The notes below the pieces were generated by a model. That model worked only from the letters and a program-made list of their open reading frames with translations. It ran no database searches and had not been told where the DNA came from. A stretch of 57,252 nucleotides of DNA from DASWED01 sp036394995 (GTDB lineage Bacteria > Actinomycetota > UBA4738 > JACQTL01), in contig DASWED010000088.1 in NCBI GenBank assembly GCA_036394995.1, forward strand, positions 1 through 57,252, written 5' to 3'. This document shows, piece after piece, positions 25,958 through 34,558 of the stretch (the first letter of the stretch is position 1; each line of letters starts with the position of its first letter). A program made the translations under genes and the position numbers.

Positions 25958-26596
25958 CTACCCGGGCAGGTTGGCCTTGATCCAGCTGTCCAGCTCGGGG
26001 CCGGACTCGAAGCTCGTGATCAGCGCGTACCGGGGTGCGTTCCCGGGGTGGTACACCGCGTGGTGGAGCCGCTCGGTGTCCACCACGAACTGGGCGAACT
26101 TCGGGCACGGAATGTGGCTCTCCGTGGCCGGGTCGTCCTTGTCGTCGCGCACGATCATGTAGCTCTCCGGGTCGTCGGTGAGGTTCAGCCAGGCGCGGAC
26201 CACCCAGCCCTCCCCCACCGGGTTCTTCCGGTTGTTGTCGTCGAGGTGGAGGAACCGGTTCGCCACCTCCTCCTCGCTGGCGGACGGCTCGAGCTTGATG
26301 ATCCGGACGCGGCCGTACCGAGCGCCGACCGACTCCACGTACTTCTTCAGCGTCGGGGCCTTCTCGACGTTCACGGTCCACACGCCGTCTTTGTCCGGCT
26401 TGCCGAACTCCCAGAAACCGCGGGCATCGTCCTCGCCGTTGGCCGAGGCCAGGACGGCGAAGTTCGTGTCGCCGCCGGACTTCCAGTCGAGGTAGGTGAG
26501 GTCCTCCCACTCCGAGGGGTCGATCTCGCCCTCGTACGGCTTCAGGATCGCGAAGCCCTTCTCCTCCAGGATGTCCAGCTTGGGGTTGTCGGCCAT
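25958..26596 (-). CDS. Putative Fe(II)/2-oxoglutarate-type dioxygenase-like protein
   Basis: A 212-residue soluble protein; ATG at 26596 with GGAGGAG spaced about 6 bases. I do not recognise the exact family. Its second half has the layout of a double-stranded beta-helix dioxygenase: HLD at 117-119 (H-x-D), a distal His178 or His179 (ERLHHAVYH) and Arg189 ten residues later. The order FLHLDDNN, WVVRAWLNLT, FAQFVVDTERLHHAVYHPG, YALITSFESG resembles aspartyl/asparaginyl hydroxylase-like proteins. The reaction and substrate are unknown. It is divergent from fabD, with 193 bases between them. Confidence 0.6.
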   Translation of the reverse strand: MADNPKLDILEEKGFAILKPYEGEIDPSEWEDLTYLDWKSGGDTNFAVLASANGEDDARGFWEFGKPDKDGVWTVNVEKAPTLKKYVESVGARYGRVRIIKLEPSASEEEVANRFLHLDDNNRKNPVGEGWVVRAWLNLTDDPESYMIVRDDKDDPATESHIPCPKFAQFVVDTERLHHAVYHPGNAPRYALITSFESGPELDSWIKANLPG

Positions 26597-26789
26597 GGCG
26601 AACTCCTCCGCTCTTGGGGTCCGGCCGAGTATATCGGCTGGAAGTTCGCCTCTCCGGGAACCTCCGGGAACCACCGGCCCGGCCGGATCGGGCCGAACGG
26701 CCCTCGACGGGCCCTTGTAACCGCACGCACGCGGCCGTAGTCGAACCCCCCGATGTTGCCGCACGCGACTGGCGGGGAGCGGTAGCGCC

Positions 26790-27740
26790 GTGCGTGCTGC
26801 GGTCCTGTTCCCCGGCCAGGGGTCTCAATACGCAGGGATGGCCGACCCGTGGACCACCCACGAGGCCGGCGCCGCCGTGCTCGACCGGCTGTCGGATGCG
26901 TGGGGGCGCGACGTCGTGGCCACGTGCCGCGACGAGGCCGCGCTCACCACCACGGAGGTGGTCCAGCCGGCCATGTTCGCGTGCGACCTCGCGGCGTTCC
27001 GGGTCCTGGAGGCGGAGGGAGTCCGGTTCGAGGCCGCCGCCGGGCACTCGCTCGGGGAGTTCGTGGCCCTGGCCGCGGCCGAAGTGCTCGACCCCGTGGA
27101 GGCCCTCGGGGTCGTGGTGATCCGGGGCCGGGCCATGCAGGAGGCCTCCGACGCCACGCCGTCCGGCATGACCGCCATCATCGGCCTGTCGCCGGAGGAC
27201 GCGGCCGAGGTGTGCCGCGTCGCCGGCCGGGGCGACGTCCTGGAGGTGGCGAACGAGAACGCGCCGAAGCAGATCGTGCTGTCCGGCTCGATCCCCGCGG
27301 TGGAGCGGGCCGAGGAGGCAGCCAGGTCGAAGGGCGCCAAGGCCATCCGGCTGAAGGTGGCGGGGGCCTTCCACTCCCCCCTGATGCGTCCCGCACTGGA
27401 CCCGGTCCGAGAGGCCGTCTCCCGCCTGGAGTTCAGGAAGCCCCGGATGCCCGTCGTGCCGAACACGAGCGGCCGGATCACCGAGGAGCCCTCGGCCCTG
27501 CGGGACCTGGTGTCGCGCCACATCGTGTCCCCGGTGCGCTGGGAGCGCTCCATGCGGGCCCTGGCCGATGCCGGCTTCGACACGTTCGTGGAGGCAGGCG
27601 CCGGCGACGTCCTCACGAAGCTGATGCGGCGCAACGCTCCCGGCACCACGGCCGTCGCGGTGCGATCGCCCGACGAGGCAGCCGCGTTCGCCGGATCCAT
27701 CACCGAGTCGACGCCCGCCCTGAACCAGGAGTCCGCGTGA
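26790..27740 (+). CDS. fabD: Malonyl-CoA:ACP transacylase FabD
   Basis: A 316-residue enzyme that transfers malonyl from CoA to acyl carrier protein. It has FPGQGSQ at 7-13, the nucleophile Ser87 in AGHSLGEF, and AGAFHSPLM carrying the catalytic His. The GTG start has GGGGAG about 10 bases upstream. It is the first gene of the fab operon and overlaps the next gene by 4 bases (GTGA). Length is normal for FabD. Confidence 0.96.
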   Translation: MRAAVLFPGQGSQYAGMADPWTTHEAGAAVLDRLSDAWGRDVVATCRDEAALTTTEVVQPAMFACDLAAFRVLEAEGVRFEAAAGHSLGEFVALAAAEVLDPVEALGVVVIRGRAMQEASDATPSGMTAIIGLSPEDAAEVCRVAGRGDVLEVANENAPKQIVLSGSIPAVERAEEAARSKGAKAIRLKVAGAFHSPLMRPALDPVREAVSRLEFRKPRMPVVPNTSGRITEEPSALRDLVSRHIVSPVRWERSMRALADAGFDTFVEAGAGDVLTKLMRRNAPGTTAVAVRSPDEAAAFAGSITESTPALNQESA

Positions 27741-28063
27741 GCACCACGATCGACGACCTGCAGACCACGACGGCCGCCGTTGCCGACGCCGCCCTCGACG
27801 TCGACCACGGCGAGCGAACCGACATCCCGATCACGATCATCGTCGCCCCCCACGCCGGCCGTCTGCGCATCCTGCCCCCCGAGAGGTTCTGGGCCGGCCA
27901 CGAGATGGTCGAGGTGGGGCAGGCGGTGGCCGTGGTGGAGGTGGCCGACGACGGGTACGACCTCGTCCGATCCCCGGTCAGGGGTAGGCTGGGGGCCGTG
28001 CTGGGACGTGAGGGCGAGCTGCTGACCCGGGGTCAAGCCATCGCCTGGGTGGACCGGGAGTGA
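27737..28063 (+). CDS. Biotinyl/lipoyl-like barrel protein without the modified lysine
   Basis: A 108-residue protein encoded between fabD and fabH with 4-base overlaps on both sides, so it belongs to the operon. Its last ~75 residues look like a biotinyl/lipoyl (BCCP) barrel: APHAGRLRI, FWAGHEMVEVGQAVAVVEV, a hairpin, then SPVRGRLGAVLGREGELLTRGQ and AIAWVD. In BCCP the hairpin carries EAMKM with biotinylated Lys; here the matching place reads VADDGYDLV, with no Lys. The N-terminal ~30 residues are Ala/Asp/Thr-rich. A carrier role is therefore unlikely unless modified elsewhere. A structural or regulatory part in acyl synthesis is only an inference. Confidence 0.7.
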   Translation: MSTTIDDLQTTTAAVADAALDVDHGERTDIPITIIVAPHAGRLRILPPERFWAGHEMVEVGQAVAVVEVADDGYDLVRSPVRGRLGAVLGREGELLTRGQAIAWVDRE

Positions 28064-29112
28064 GCGCAGGCGGGCGGTTCGCCGCCATCGCCGGCACGGG
28101 CTCCGCGCTGCCGCACCGCGTGGTCCCGAACTCCGAGTTCGAACACCTCGTGGACACCTCGGACGCGTGGATCGTCGAACGGACCGGTATCCGCGAGCGC
28201 CGGTTCGCCGGGGAGGGCGAGACCACGTCGACCCTGGCCACGGACGCCGCCCGGTCCGCTCTGGACGCGGCCGGGATGGCCCCGGAGCAGCTCGACCTCA
28301 TCGTCATCGCCACCGTCACGCCGGACCGACCGCTGCCCTCCGTTGCCGTGCTGGTCCAGGACGCCCTCGGCGTCACCTGTCCGGCGTTCGACATCAACGC
28401 TGCGTGCGCCGGGTTCAGCTACGGGACCTCGGTGGCCCGGGCCATGATCGAATCCGGCGGCGCGGACACCGTGCTGCTGGTCGGCGCGGAGACCCTGTCC
28501 CGCCGGATGAACATGACCGACCGCTCAACGTGCGTGCTGTTCGGCGACGGGGCCGGCGGGGCCGTGTTCGCCGCCGCGTCCGAGCCGGGCGTCATGGAGT
28601 CGAACATGGCCGCGGACGGGCGGGCGGCCGGGTTGCTCACGATCCCGGGCGGTGGGACCGCGCCTCCCCTCGGCGAGGACGGCGAGCCCGCCATCGACAA
28701 GATCGTCATGGAGTCCGGCAAGGACGTGTACCGGCGCGCGGTGGTCGGGATGACCGACGCGTGCCGCTCGCTGCTCGAGAAGTCGGACGTGGCCGCCGAC
28801 GACGTCCGGTGGCTGATCCCGCACCAGGCCAACGCCCGGATCATGAAGACCGTGGCCGACCGCCTGGGCTTCGGGCCGGACCGGGTGATCTCCGACGTCG
28901 ATCGCATCGGGAACACCTCGGCCGCCTCCATCCCCATCGCGCTCGACGAGGCGTGGCGGGACGGGAGGATCCAGCCGGGCGACCTCGTGCTGATGACGTC
29001 GTTCGGCGCGGGGCTGGCCTGGGGAGCGTCGCTGGTGCGGTGGACCGCGCCGTCGCCGGCGCCGCAGCCGGAGGCCGCGACCGTCACGCGAACCCTGGAG
29101 ACGGCGCCGTGA
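28060..29112 (+). CDS. fabH: 3-oxoacyl-ACP synthase III FabH
   Basis: A 350-residue condensing enzyme that starts fatty acid chains by joining acyl-CoA with malonyl-ACP. The catalytic Cys116 is in AACAGFSYG, the His is in IPHQANARI and the Asn is in GNTSAASIP. WIVERTGIRERRF near the N-terminus is typical. The GTG overlaps the preceding stop, and the gene ends in GTGA with fabG, so three genes are coupled. A ~20-residue C-terminal tail extends beyond the normal end (MTSFGAGLAWGASLVRW). Confidence 0.96.
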   Translation: MSAGGRFAAIAGTGSALPHRVVPNSEFEHLVDTSDAWIVERTGIRERRFAGEGETTSTLATDAARSALDAAGMAPEQLDLIVIATVTPDRPLPSVAVLVQDALGVTCPAFDINAACAGFSYGTSVARAMIESGGADTVLLVGAETLSRRMNMTDRSTCVLFGDGAGGAVFAAASEPGVMESNMAADGRAAGLLTIPGGGTAPPLGEDGEPAIDKIVMESGKDVYRRAVVGMTDACRSLLEKSDVAADDVRWLIPHQANARIMKTVADRLGFGPDRVISDVDRIGNTSAASIPIALDEAWRDGRIQPGDLVLMTSFGAGLAWGASLVRWTAPSPAPQPEAATVTRTLETAP

Positions 29113-29843
29113 CCGGGGCCGCCGTGGTCACGGGGGGCTCCCGCGGGATCGGCCGGGCCTGCGCGCTGGCCCTGGCCGAGGACGGCTGGGCGGTGGCCGT
29201 GGGCTTCCGCTCCGCCGAGGGCGAGGCCAAGGACGTCGTTCGCGCCATCGAGGACGCCGGCGGCCGGGCCGCGACCCTGGCCCTCGACACCGCCGACGAG
29301 GCGCGGATCCGGGAGGCGTTCCGGGAGGCCACCGAGGCCCTGGGCCCGGTGACCGGACTGGTGAACAACGCGGGGGTCTCCCGGGACGGCCTCGCCGTGA
29401 GGTACCCCGTCGAGGAGTTCGACCGGACCATGGCCGTGAACGCCCGGGGCGCGTTCCTGTGTGCCCGCGCGGCTCTCAGGACGATGCTCCGGGAGCGCTC
29501 CGGCCGGATCGTGAGCGTGTCCTCGGCCGTGGCCCTGCACGGGAATCCCGGGCAAGTGGCGTACGCGGCGTCGAAGGCGGCGATGGTCGGGATGACCAGG
29601 TCCCTCGCCCGCGAGGTCGGTTCGAGGGGGATCACGGTGAACGTCGTGTGCCCCGGGCTGATCTCCACGGACCTGACCGAGGCCCTGCCCGAGGACTCCC
29701 GCAGGTACCTGCTGGACCGGACGCCGGCCGGAAGGCCCGGGACGCCCGAGGAGGTGGCCGAGCTGGTCCGGTTCCTGATGTCGGACCGGGCGTCGTACGT
29801 GAACGGGGCGGTGCTCACCGTGGACGGTGGGCTCACCGCCTGA
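29109..29843 (+). CDS. fabG: 3-oxoacyl-ACP reductase FabG
   Basis: A 244-residue short-chain dehydrogenase that reduces the beta-keto group with NADPH. It has the Rossmann motif TGGSRGIG at 8-15, NNAG, the catalytic Ser in VSSAVALHG and YAASK. The ending FLMSDRASYVNGAVLTVDGG is FabG-like. GTG 29109 overlaps the fabH stop. The family contains many look-alikes; the operon position makes FabG the best call. Confidence 0.94.
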   Translation: MTGAAVVTGGSRGIGRACALALAEDGWAVAVGFRSAEGEAKDVVRAIEDAGGRAATLALDTADEARIREAFREATEALGPVTGLVNNAGVSRDGLAVRYPVEEFDRTMAVNARGAFLCARAALRTMLRERSGRIVSVSSAVALHGNPGQVAYAASKAAMVGMTRSLAREVGSRGITVNVVCPGLISTDLTEALPEDSRRYLLDRTPAGRPGTPEEVAELVRFLMSDRASYVNGAVLTVDGGLTA

Positions 29844-29882
29844 GGCAATCTCGATATCCTGAGAGAAAGGGAGGAGCGGCAG

Positions 29883-30134
29883 ATGGATCGTTCGGAGATA
29901 GAGGCGAGGGTCCGCAAGGTGCTCGCCGAGCAGTTGGCCGTGGACGAGGCGCAGGTGACCGCGGAGGCGCGGTTCGCCGAGGACCTCAACGCGGACTCGC
30001 TGGACCTCACGGAAGCGGTGCTCGCCCTCGAGGACGAAATGGGCATCGAGATCCCCGAGGACGAGATGGAGAACGTGAAGACGGTGGGCCAGGCCATCGA
30101 GATGGTGGCCACCAAGCTCGGGGTCCCGGCGTAA
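29883..30134 (+). CDS. acpP: Acyl carrier protein
   Basis: An 83-residue acidic protein that carries growing acyl chains on 4'-phosphopantetheine. The attachment site is Ser39 in NADSLDLTE. The second helix VLALEDEMGIEIPEDEME is classic ACP. GGGAGGAG lies about 6 bases before the ATG. Between fabG and this gene is a 39-base spacer with TATCCT (around 29852-29857), which could add an internal promoter. Confidence 0.97.
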   Translation: MDRSEIEARVRKVLAEQLAVDEAQVTAEARFAEDLNADSLDLTEAVLALEDEMGIEIPEDEMENVKTVGQAIEMVATKLGVPA

Positions 30135-30203
30135 CGCGCACTTCCCTGCGCCGGGAACCGACGCACACCGTCTGGAGCCCGTACACGATCAGGTGAGCCT
30201 GCC

Positions 30204-31454
30204 ATGACCGAAGACGCCCAACGCCGCCGAGTCGTCATCACCGGAATCGGCCCGGTGACGCCGCTCGGCGTCGGCATCGATGACTTCTGGAAGGGCATGT
30301 CCGGAGGCCGGAACGGCGTGGCTCGGATCGAGCGGTTCGACCCGTCGGAGCTTCCCGTCCACCTCGCGGGCGAGGTCCGGGAGTTCGAGCCGACCGACTT
30401 CATGGAGCCGAAGGAGGTCAAGCGGACCGACCGGAACGTCCACCTCGCCGTGTCCGCCGCCCATCTCGCCTACCGCGACGCGGGGAAGCCGGAGATCGCC
30501 GGTGAGCGGACCGCCGTGATCGTGGCCACCGGCGTCGGCGGGATCGAGACCCTGCTCACCCAGCATTCCGTGCTGCTGGAACGGGGACCGGGCCGTGTGA
30601 GCGCGTTCATGGTCCCTGGCCTCATGGCGAACGCCGCGGCCGGCCACGTGGCCATGCACTTCCGCCTGACCGGGCCCAACATGTGCATCGTCACCGCATG
30701 CGCGGCCGGCGCGCACGCCGTCGGCGAGGCTTACCGCATGGTTCGCGACGGACTGGTCGACGTCGCGATGGCCGGAGGGACCGAGGCAGCCATCGTGCCC
30801 ATCACGATTGCCGCCTTTGCCCAGATGCAGGCGCTCACGAAGAACCCCGACCCCGAGTCGGCCAGCCGGCCGTTCGACGCGAACCGGGACGGGTTCGTGC
30901 TGGGGGAGGGCGCGTGCATACTGGTGCTGGAATCCGAGGAGCACGCCACGGCGCGGGGGGCCAACGTGTACGCGGAGGTCGCCGGCTATGGTGCGTCTGC
31001 CGACGCGTTCCACATCACCCAGCCCGAGCCGACCGGTTCGGGCGCCGCCATCGCCATGCGCTCGGCGCTCCGCGACGCCGGGGCGTCACCGGAGGAGGTC
31101 GGCTACATCAACGCCCATGGGACCTCCACCCCGCTGAACGACGCCGCCGAGACCGCGGCCATCAAGGCCGCGCTGGGCGAGGACGTTGCCCACCGGGTGC
31201 CGGTGTCGTCCACGAAGTCCATGACCGGCCACCTGCTGGGCGCAGCGGGAGCCGTCGAGGCCGCCGCCACCGCGCTGGCCCTGCGCGACGGGGTGCTTCC
31301 CCCCACCATCCACTACCGGACGCCGGACCCCGCCTGCGACCTGGACCCGGTGCCGAACGAGGCCCGCTCGGCCGAGATCACCCTGGCCCTGTCGAACTCC
31401 TTCGGCTTCGGCGGCCAGAACGCGGTCCTGGCCATCCGCCGCTGGTCGTCCTGA
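30204..31454 (+). CDS. fabF: 3-oxoacyl-ACP synthase II FabF
   Basis: A 416-residue condensing enzyme for chain elongation. The nucleophile Cys166 is in VTACAAGAHA, and the two His are in NAHGTSTPLND and SMTGHLLGAAG. FGFGGQNAV closes the active site. It is the last intact gene of the fab operon and lies 69 bases after acpP. It is converged on by an MFS gene about 100 bases away. Confidence 0.96.
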   Translation: MTEDAQRRRVVITGIGPVTPLGVGIDDFWKGMSGGRNGVARIERFDPSELPVHLAGEVREFEPTDFMEPKEVKRTDRNVHLAVSAAHLAYRDAGKPEIAGERTAVIVATGVGGIETLLTQHSVLLERGPGRVSAFMVPGLMANAAAGHVAMHFRLTGPNMCIVTACAAGAHAVGEAYRMVRDGLVDVAMAGGTEAAIVPITIAAFAQMQALTKNPDPESASRPFDANRDGFVLGEGACILVLESEEHATARGANVYAEVAGYGASADAFHITQPEPTGSGAAIAMRSALRDAGASPEEVGYINAHGTSTPLNDAAETAAIKAALGEDVAHRVPVSSTKSMTGHLLGAAGAVEAAATALALRDGVLPPTIHYRTPDPACDLDPVPNEARSAEITLALSNSFGFGGQNAVLAIRRWSS

Positions 31455-31463
31455 CCCAGCGCG

Positions 31464-31529
31464 ATGACCTCGTTGGGCTACAAGCTGTCCTCGGAGGAGC
31501 ACGACGCCCCGACGCTGGTGCGGTTCGCC
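31464..31529 (+). pseudogene. N-terminal stub of an F420-dependent LLM-class oxidoreductase
   Basis: Starting 10 bases after the fabF stop, 22 codons read MTSLGYKLSSEEHDAPTLVR then FA. This matches the invariant start of a family of F420-dependent luciferase-like oxidoreductases (GYKLSSEEHGP..LVR). After residue 22 the similarity ends and the frame enters sequence complementary to the MFS gene end. About 300 residues are therefore missing. It looks like a deletion that fused the gene start to the convergent MFS gene. Confidence 0.65.
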
Positions 31530-31552
31530 GGCTTCGTTCGTAGGCTCGCGCC

Positions 31553-32836
31553 TCAGGGGGCGACGACTGCTTCGAGCTCGGGGGCGTCGGCGGTGATGCG
31601 GTCGGCGGGTTCGTTGAGGGCTCTCAGTCGGCCGAAGATGGGGAGGGCCAGGAACGTGGTCAGGCCGCCCACCACGAAGCCCACCGGGATCGACCGTTCC
31701 TGGGACAGGTAGCCCAGGCCGGCCTGGCCGCCGACGCTGCCCAGGCTGCCCATGAGCGAGTCGAACGAGACCAGCGTGGCCCGCTCCGAGGTGGGGATGG
31801 ACTGGTGGAGATAGGTCTGGCGGACCGGTGACAGGACGCCGCCGGCCACCGCGCCCAGCAGGAAGATCGGCACGGTCACCCAGAACGTCCGCACGACGCC
31901 GGTGGCGACCATCGCGGAGGTGGAGATGGCCGCTCCGGCCAGCATGATCGTCGTCCGGCGCCGGCCGGGCCGGGCCACCCGTGGCACCAGCATGTTGCCG
32001 GCGATCCCGGCCAGGGCGAAGAACGCCGCGATGACCCCCGACAGCCAGATCGCGTCATGCCCGTACAGCTGGAGGAAGTAGGGCTGCCACGCGTACCAGG
32101 CCCAGGAGAAGAACCCGAACACCAGGAACGAGTACAGGACCAGCAGCCGGACGGCCGGCTTGCGCCACCCGTACGTCATCCCGGCGCGAGCGACCTTCCG
32201 CATCTCGCCGACGATGCCCTTCAGGCGGAGCGTCCGGGGCGTGAAGCCGACGTCGTGCATGGTCCGGACGCCCACCGACAGTGCCATCAGGAGCAGCGCC
32301 GTCCGGACCAGGTACGGGATCGAGAGATCGAGCTGCCCGAGCACTCCCCCGCCGACGGTCCCGGTGATCATGGCGATGCTCCCCACGATCGACGCCCGGG
32401 CGAACACGCCGTCCAGCTCCCGCTGGTACCCGGTGGCCTTCAACGCGTCCACCAGCCAGGCCTCCACCGCGCCCGAGTAGAACGTGTAGCCCAGGCCCAG
32501 GATCACCCCGGCCAGACAGAACAGCAGCAGCCCACCGTGGATGGCGGCCACGCCGACGTACGCCAGGGTCCCGATGGCCAGCGTGATCGCGGACAGTAGG
32601 AACGACGCCCGCCGTCCCCGGGTGTCCGCCACCACCCCGGTGGGAATCTCGAACAGGGCCATGGCGGCGGTGAACGCCGCGTTCGCCACGAACACCTCGA
32701 AGATCGACAGCCCGGCGTCGAGGAGGAACAGCGTGTTGATGCCCCAGATGAGCGAGGCGGACAGCGTGAACAGCCCGCTGATCACGAGGTACGCGCGGAT
32801 CGCGCGCTCGGGCTCCATCCGTTCCACGTCGGCCAT
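31553..32836 (-). CDS. MFS transporter
   Basis: A 427-residue membrane protein with about 12 hydrophobic segments. It has the MFS signatures FEIPTGVVADTRGRRASFL in the first half and a loop-8/9 equivalent (VPRVARPGRRRT) in the second. MFS members of this form often export drugs or metabolites; no substrate can be named. The ATG at 32836 is 30 bases after the ndk stop on the same strand, so it may be the last gene of valS-folC-ndk-MFS. Confidence 0.88.
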   Translation of the reverse strand: MADVERMEPERAIRAYLVISGLFTLSASLIWGINTLFLLDAGLSIFEVFVANAAFTAAMALFEIPTGVVADTRGRRASFLLSAITLAIGTLAYVGVAAIHGGLLLFCLAGVILGLGYTFYSGAVEAWLVDALKATGYQRELDGVFARASIVGSIAMITGTVGGGVLGQLDLSIPYLVRTALLLMALSVGVRTMHDVGFTPRTLRLKGIVGEMRKVARAGMTYGWRKPAVRLLVLYSFLVFGFFSWAWYAWQPYFLQLYGHDAIWLSGVIAAFFALAGIAGNMLVPRVARPGRRRTTIMLAGAAISTSAMVATGVVRTFWVTVPIFLLGAVAGGVLSPVRQTYLHQSIPTSERATLVSFDSLMGSLGSVGGQAGLGYLSQERSIPVGFVVGGLTTFLALPIFGRLRALNEPADRITADAPELEAVVAP

Positions 32837-32866
32837 TCCTCCGTCGATGTTAGAGGCCGCAAGCGG

Positions 32867-33274
32867 TCAAGAGGCGAAGAACAGCGCGAGCTCGCGTTCG
32901 GCGGACTCCGGCGAGTCGCTGCCGTGCACGATGTTCTCGCCGATCAGCGTGCCGAAGTCGCCCCGGATCGTCCCGGGGGGGGCGGCGACGGGGTCGGTGG
33001 GGCCCATCAGCGTCCGCAGGACGCCCACCGCCTGCTCGCCGGTGACCTTGGCCACCACCACGTCGCCGGAGGTGATGAATTCCACCAGCTCGCCGAAGAA
33101 CGGCTTGTCCCGGTGCTCGCCGTAGTGCTCCTCCGCGAGGGCCCGGTCGATGTGCATGAGCTTCAGCTCGTCGATGCGGAGGCCCTTGGCCTCCACCCGG
33201 CGCAGCACCTCGCCCACCAGCCCGCGGCGGACCGCGTCCGGCTTCACGATGAGCAGCGTCGACTGATCGGCCAT
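32867..33274 (-). CDS. ndk: Nucleoside-diphosphate kinase
   Basis: A 135-residue enzyme that moves the gamma-phosphate from ATP to other NDPs through a phospho-His intermediate. The active His117 is in NIVHGSDSPESAERE. The Ndk core TLLIVKPDAVRRGLVGEVLRR is complete. Length is standard. The ATG follows the folC stop by 1 base (TGACATG), which suggests coupled translation. Confidence 0.97.
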   Translation of the reverse strand: MADQSTLLIVKPDAVRRGLVGEVLRRVEAKGLRIDELKLMHIDRALAEEHYGEHRDKPFFGELVEFITSGDVVVAKVTGEQAVGVLRTLMGPTDPVAAPPGTIRGDFGTLIGENIVHGSDSPESAERELALFFAS

Positions 33275-33275
33275 G

Positions 33276-34556
33276 TCAGAGGTTGAACGCCCGGCGGGCG
33301 TCCGCGACAGTGTACAGAGAGCCCGTGACCAGGATCAGGTCGGCTTCCGCCGCCTGGGCCCGGGCGGCGTCGAGGGCCTCCTCCACGGACGGGTGCGTGC
33401 TCGGTGACAGCCCGGCGTGTCGCAGGGCGCTCTCCACGGCCTCCCCCGGAGCGGTCCGGGCACTGGAGTTCGTGGCGGCGTAGGCCCCGTCGGCCAGCGG
33501 GGCCAGCTCGGCCACGATCCCGGCGAGGTCCTTGTTCGCCGACACCGCGAGGACCAGGTGCAGCCGTTCGTACGCGAACGACTCCATGAGCGCGCGAGCC
33601 AGGGCCTCCGCGCCGGCCGGGTTGTGGGCACCGTCGACCACGATCAGGGGTCGCCGGCCCAGGACCTCCAGCCGGCCCGGCGACGTCGCGGTTCCCAGCG
33701 CGTCCTCCACGGCCTCCTGGGCCAGCTGCCGGTCGACGAACGCCTCGAACGCCACCACGGCGGCGGCGGCATTCCGGGCGGCGTGCTCGCCGAACAGCGG
33801 GAGCCGCAGCCCCTCGTAGGTCCCGAACAGCCCCCGCACGGTGAGGGCCTGCGCGCCGACCCCCTGGATCCGCCCGATCATCTCCCAGTCCCGACCCTCC
33901 AGGAGCAGCTGGGCCTCCACCTCCCGGGCCCTGGCGTCGATCACCGCGAGGGCCGCCTCGGGCTGCTCCCGGGACACCGCGATCTTCCCCTCCTTCACGA
34001 TCCCGGCCTTCTCCGAGGCCACCTCCCGCACGGTGGACCCCAGCTCCGGGTGGTCCAGCGCGATCGGCGTCAGCACCGCCACGTCGCCGGTCACCAGGTT
34101 CGTGGCGTCCCACACCCCGCCCATCCCCACCTCGAACACGCCCACGTTCACCGGCTTGTCGGCGAACCACACGTAGGCCAGGGCGGTGAGGACCTCGAAA
34201 TAGGTCACGCGTTCGTCGCCGCGCCGGTCGACCTCCTGCAGGAACGGCAGGAGGTTCGCGTATTCCTCGGCGAACTCCTCGTCCTCGATGGGCTCGTCGC
34301 ACAGCGCCAGCCGTTCGGTCACCGAGTGCAGGTGGGGCGACGTGAACGCCCCGGCCGACAGCCCGTGGCCGCAGGCCAGCGCGGAGACGAGCCGGGTCGT
34401 GGTGGTCTTGCCGTTGGTCCCGGTGACGTGGATGCTCGGGTACGTCCGTTCGGGGTGGTCCAGGAGCTCGGCCAGCGCCGAGATCCGGGACAGGTCCGGG
34501 ACCATGCGCTCGGGCTGCCGCCCCTCCAGGTCGGCCAGCGCGTCGGCGAAGTCCAC
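33276..34556 (-). CDS. folC: Folylpolyglutamate/dihydrofolate synthase FolC
   Basis: A 426-residue ATP-dependent ligase that adds glutamate to folates (and probably makes dihydrofolate). P-loop TGTNGKTTT is at 45-53, and the Mur-ligase-like core has FTSPHLHSVTERL, VFEVGMGGVWDATN and VVDGAHNPAGAEAL. A GTG at 34556 is chosen because it is the first start after the valS stop (2 bases away) and fits the normal length. The ribosome binding site is weak, so translation may be coupled to valS. Confidence 0.95.
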   Translation of the reverse strand: MDFADALADLEGRQPERMVPDLSRISALAELLDHPERTYPSIHVTGTNGKTTTTRLVSALACGHGLSAGAFTSPHLHSVTERLALCDEPIEDEEFAEEYANLLPFLQEVDRRGDERVTYFEVLTALAYVWFADKPVNVGVFEVGMGGVWDATNLVTGDVAVLTPIALDHPELGSTVREVASEKAGIVKEGKIAVSREQPEAALAVIDARAREVEAQLLLEGRDWEMIGRIQGVGAQALTVRGLFGTYEGLRLPLFGEHAARNAAAAVVAFEAFVDRQLAQEAVEDALGTATSPGRLEVLGRRPLIVVDGAHNPAGAEALARALMESFAYERLHLVLAVSANKDLAGIVAELAPLADGAYAATNSSARTAPGEAVESALRHAGLSPSTHPSVEEALDAARAQAAEADLILVTGSLYTVADARRAFNL

Positions 34557-34558
34557 GG

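Noticed and set aside
25958..26596. Calling this protein a cupin or a known named hydroxylase
   Set aside because: Only the ligand spacing supports it; the sequence between the ligands does not match any family I can name.
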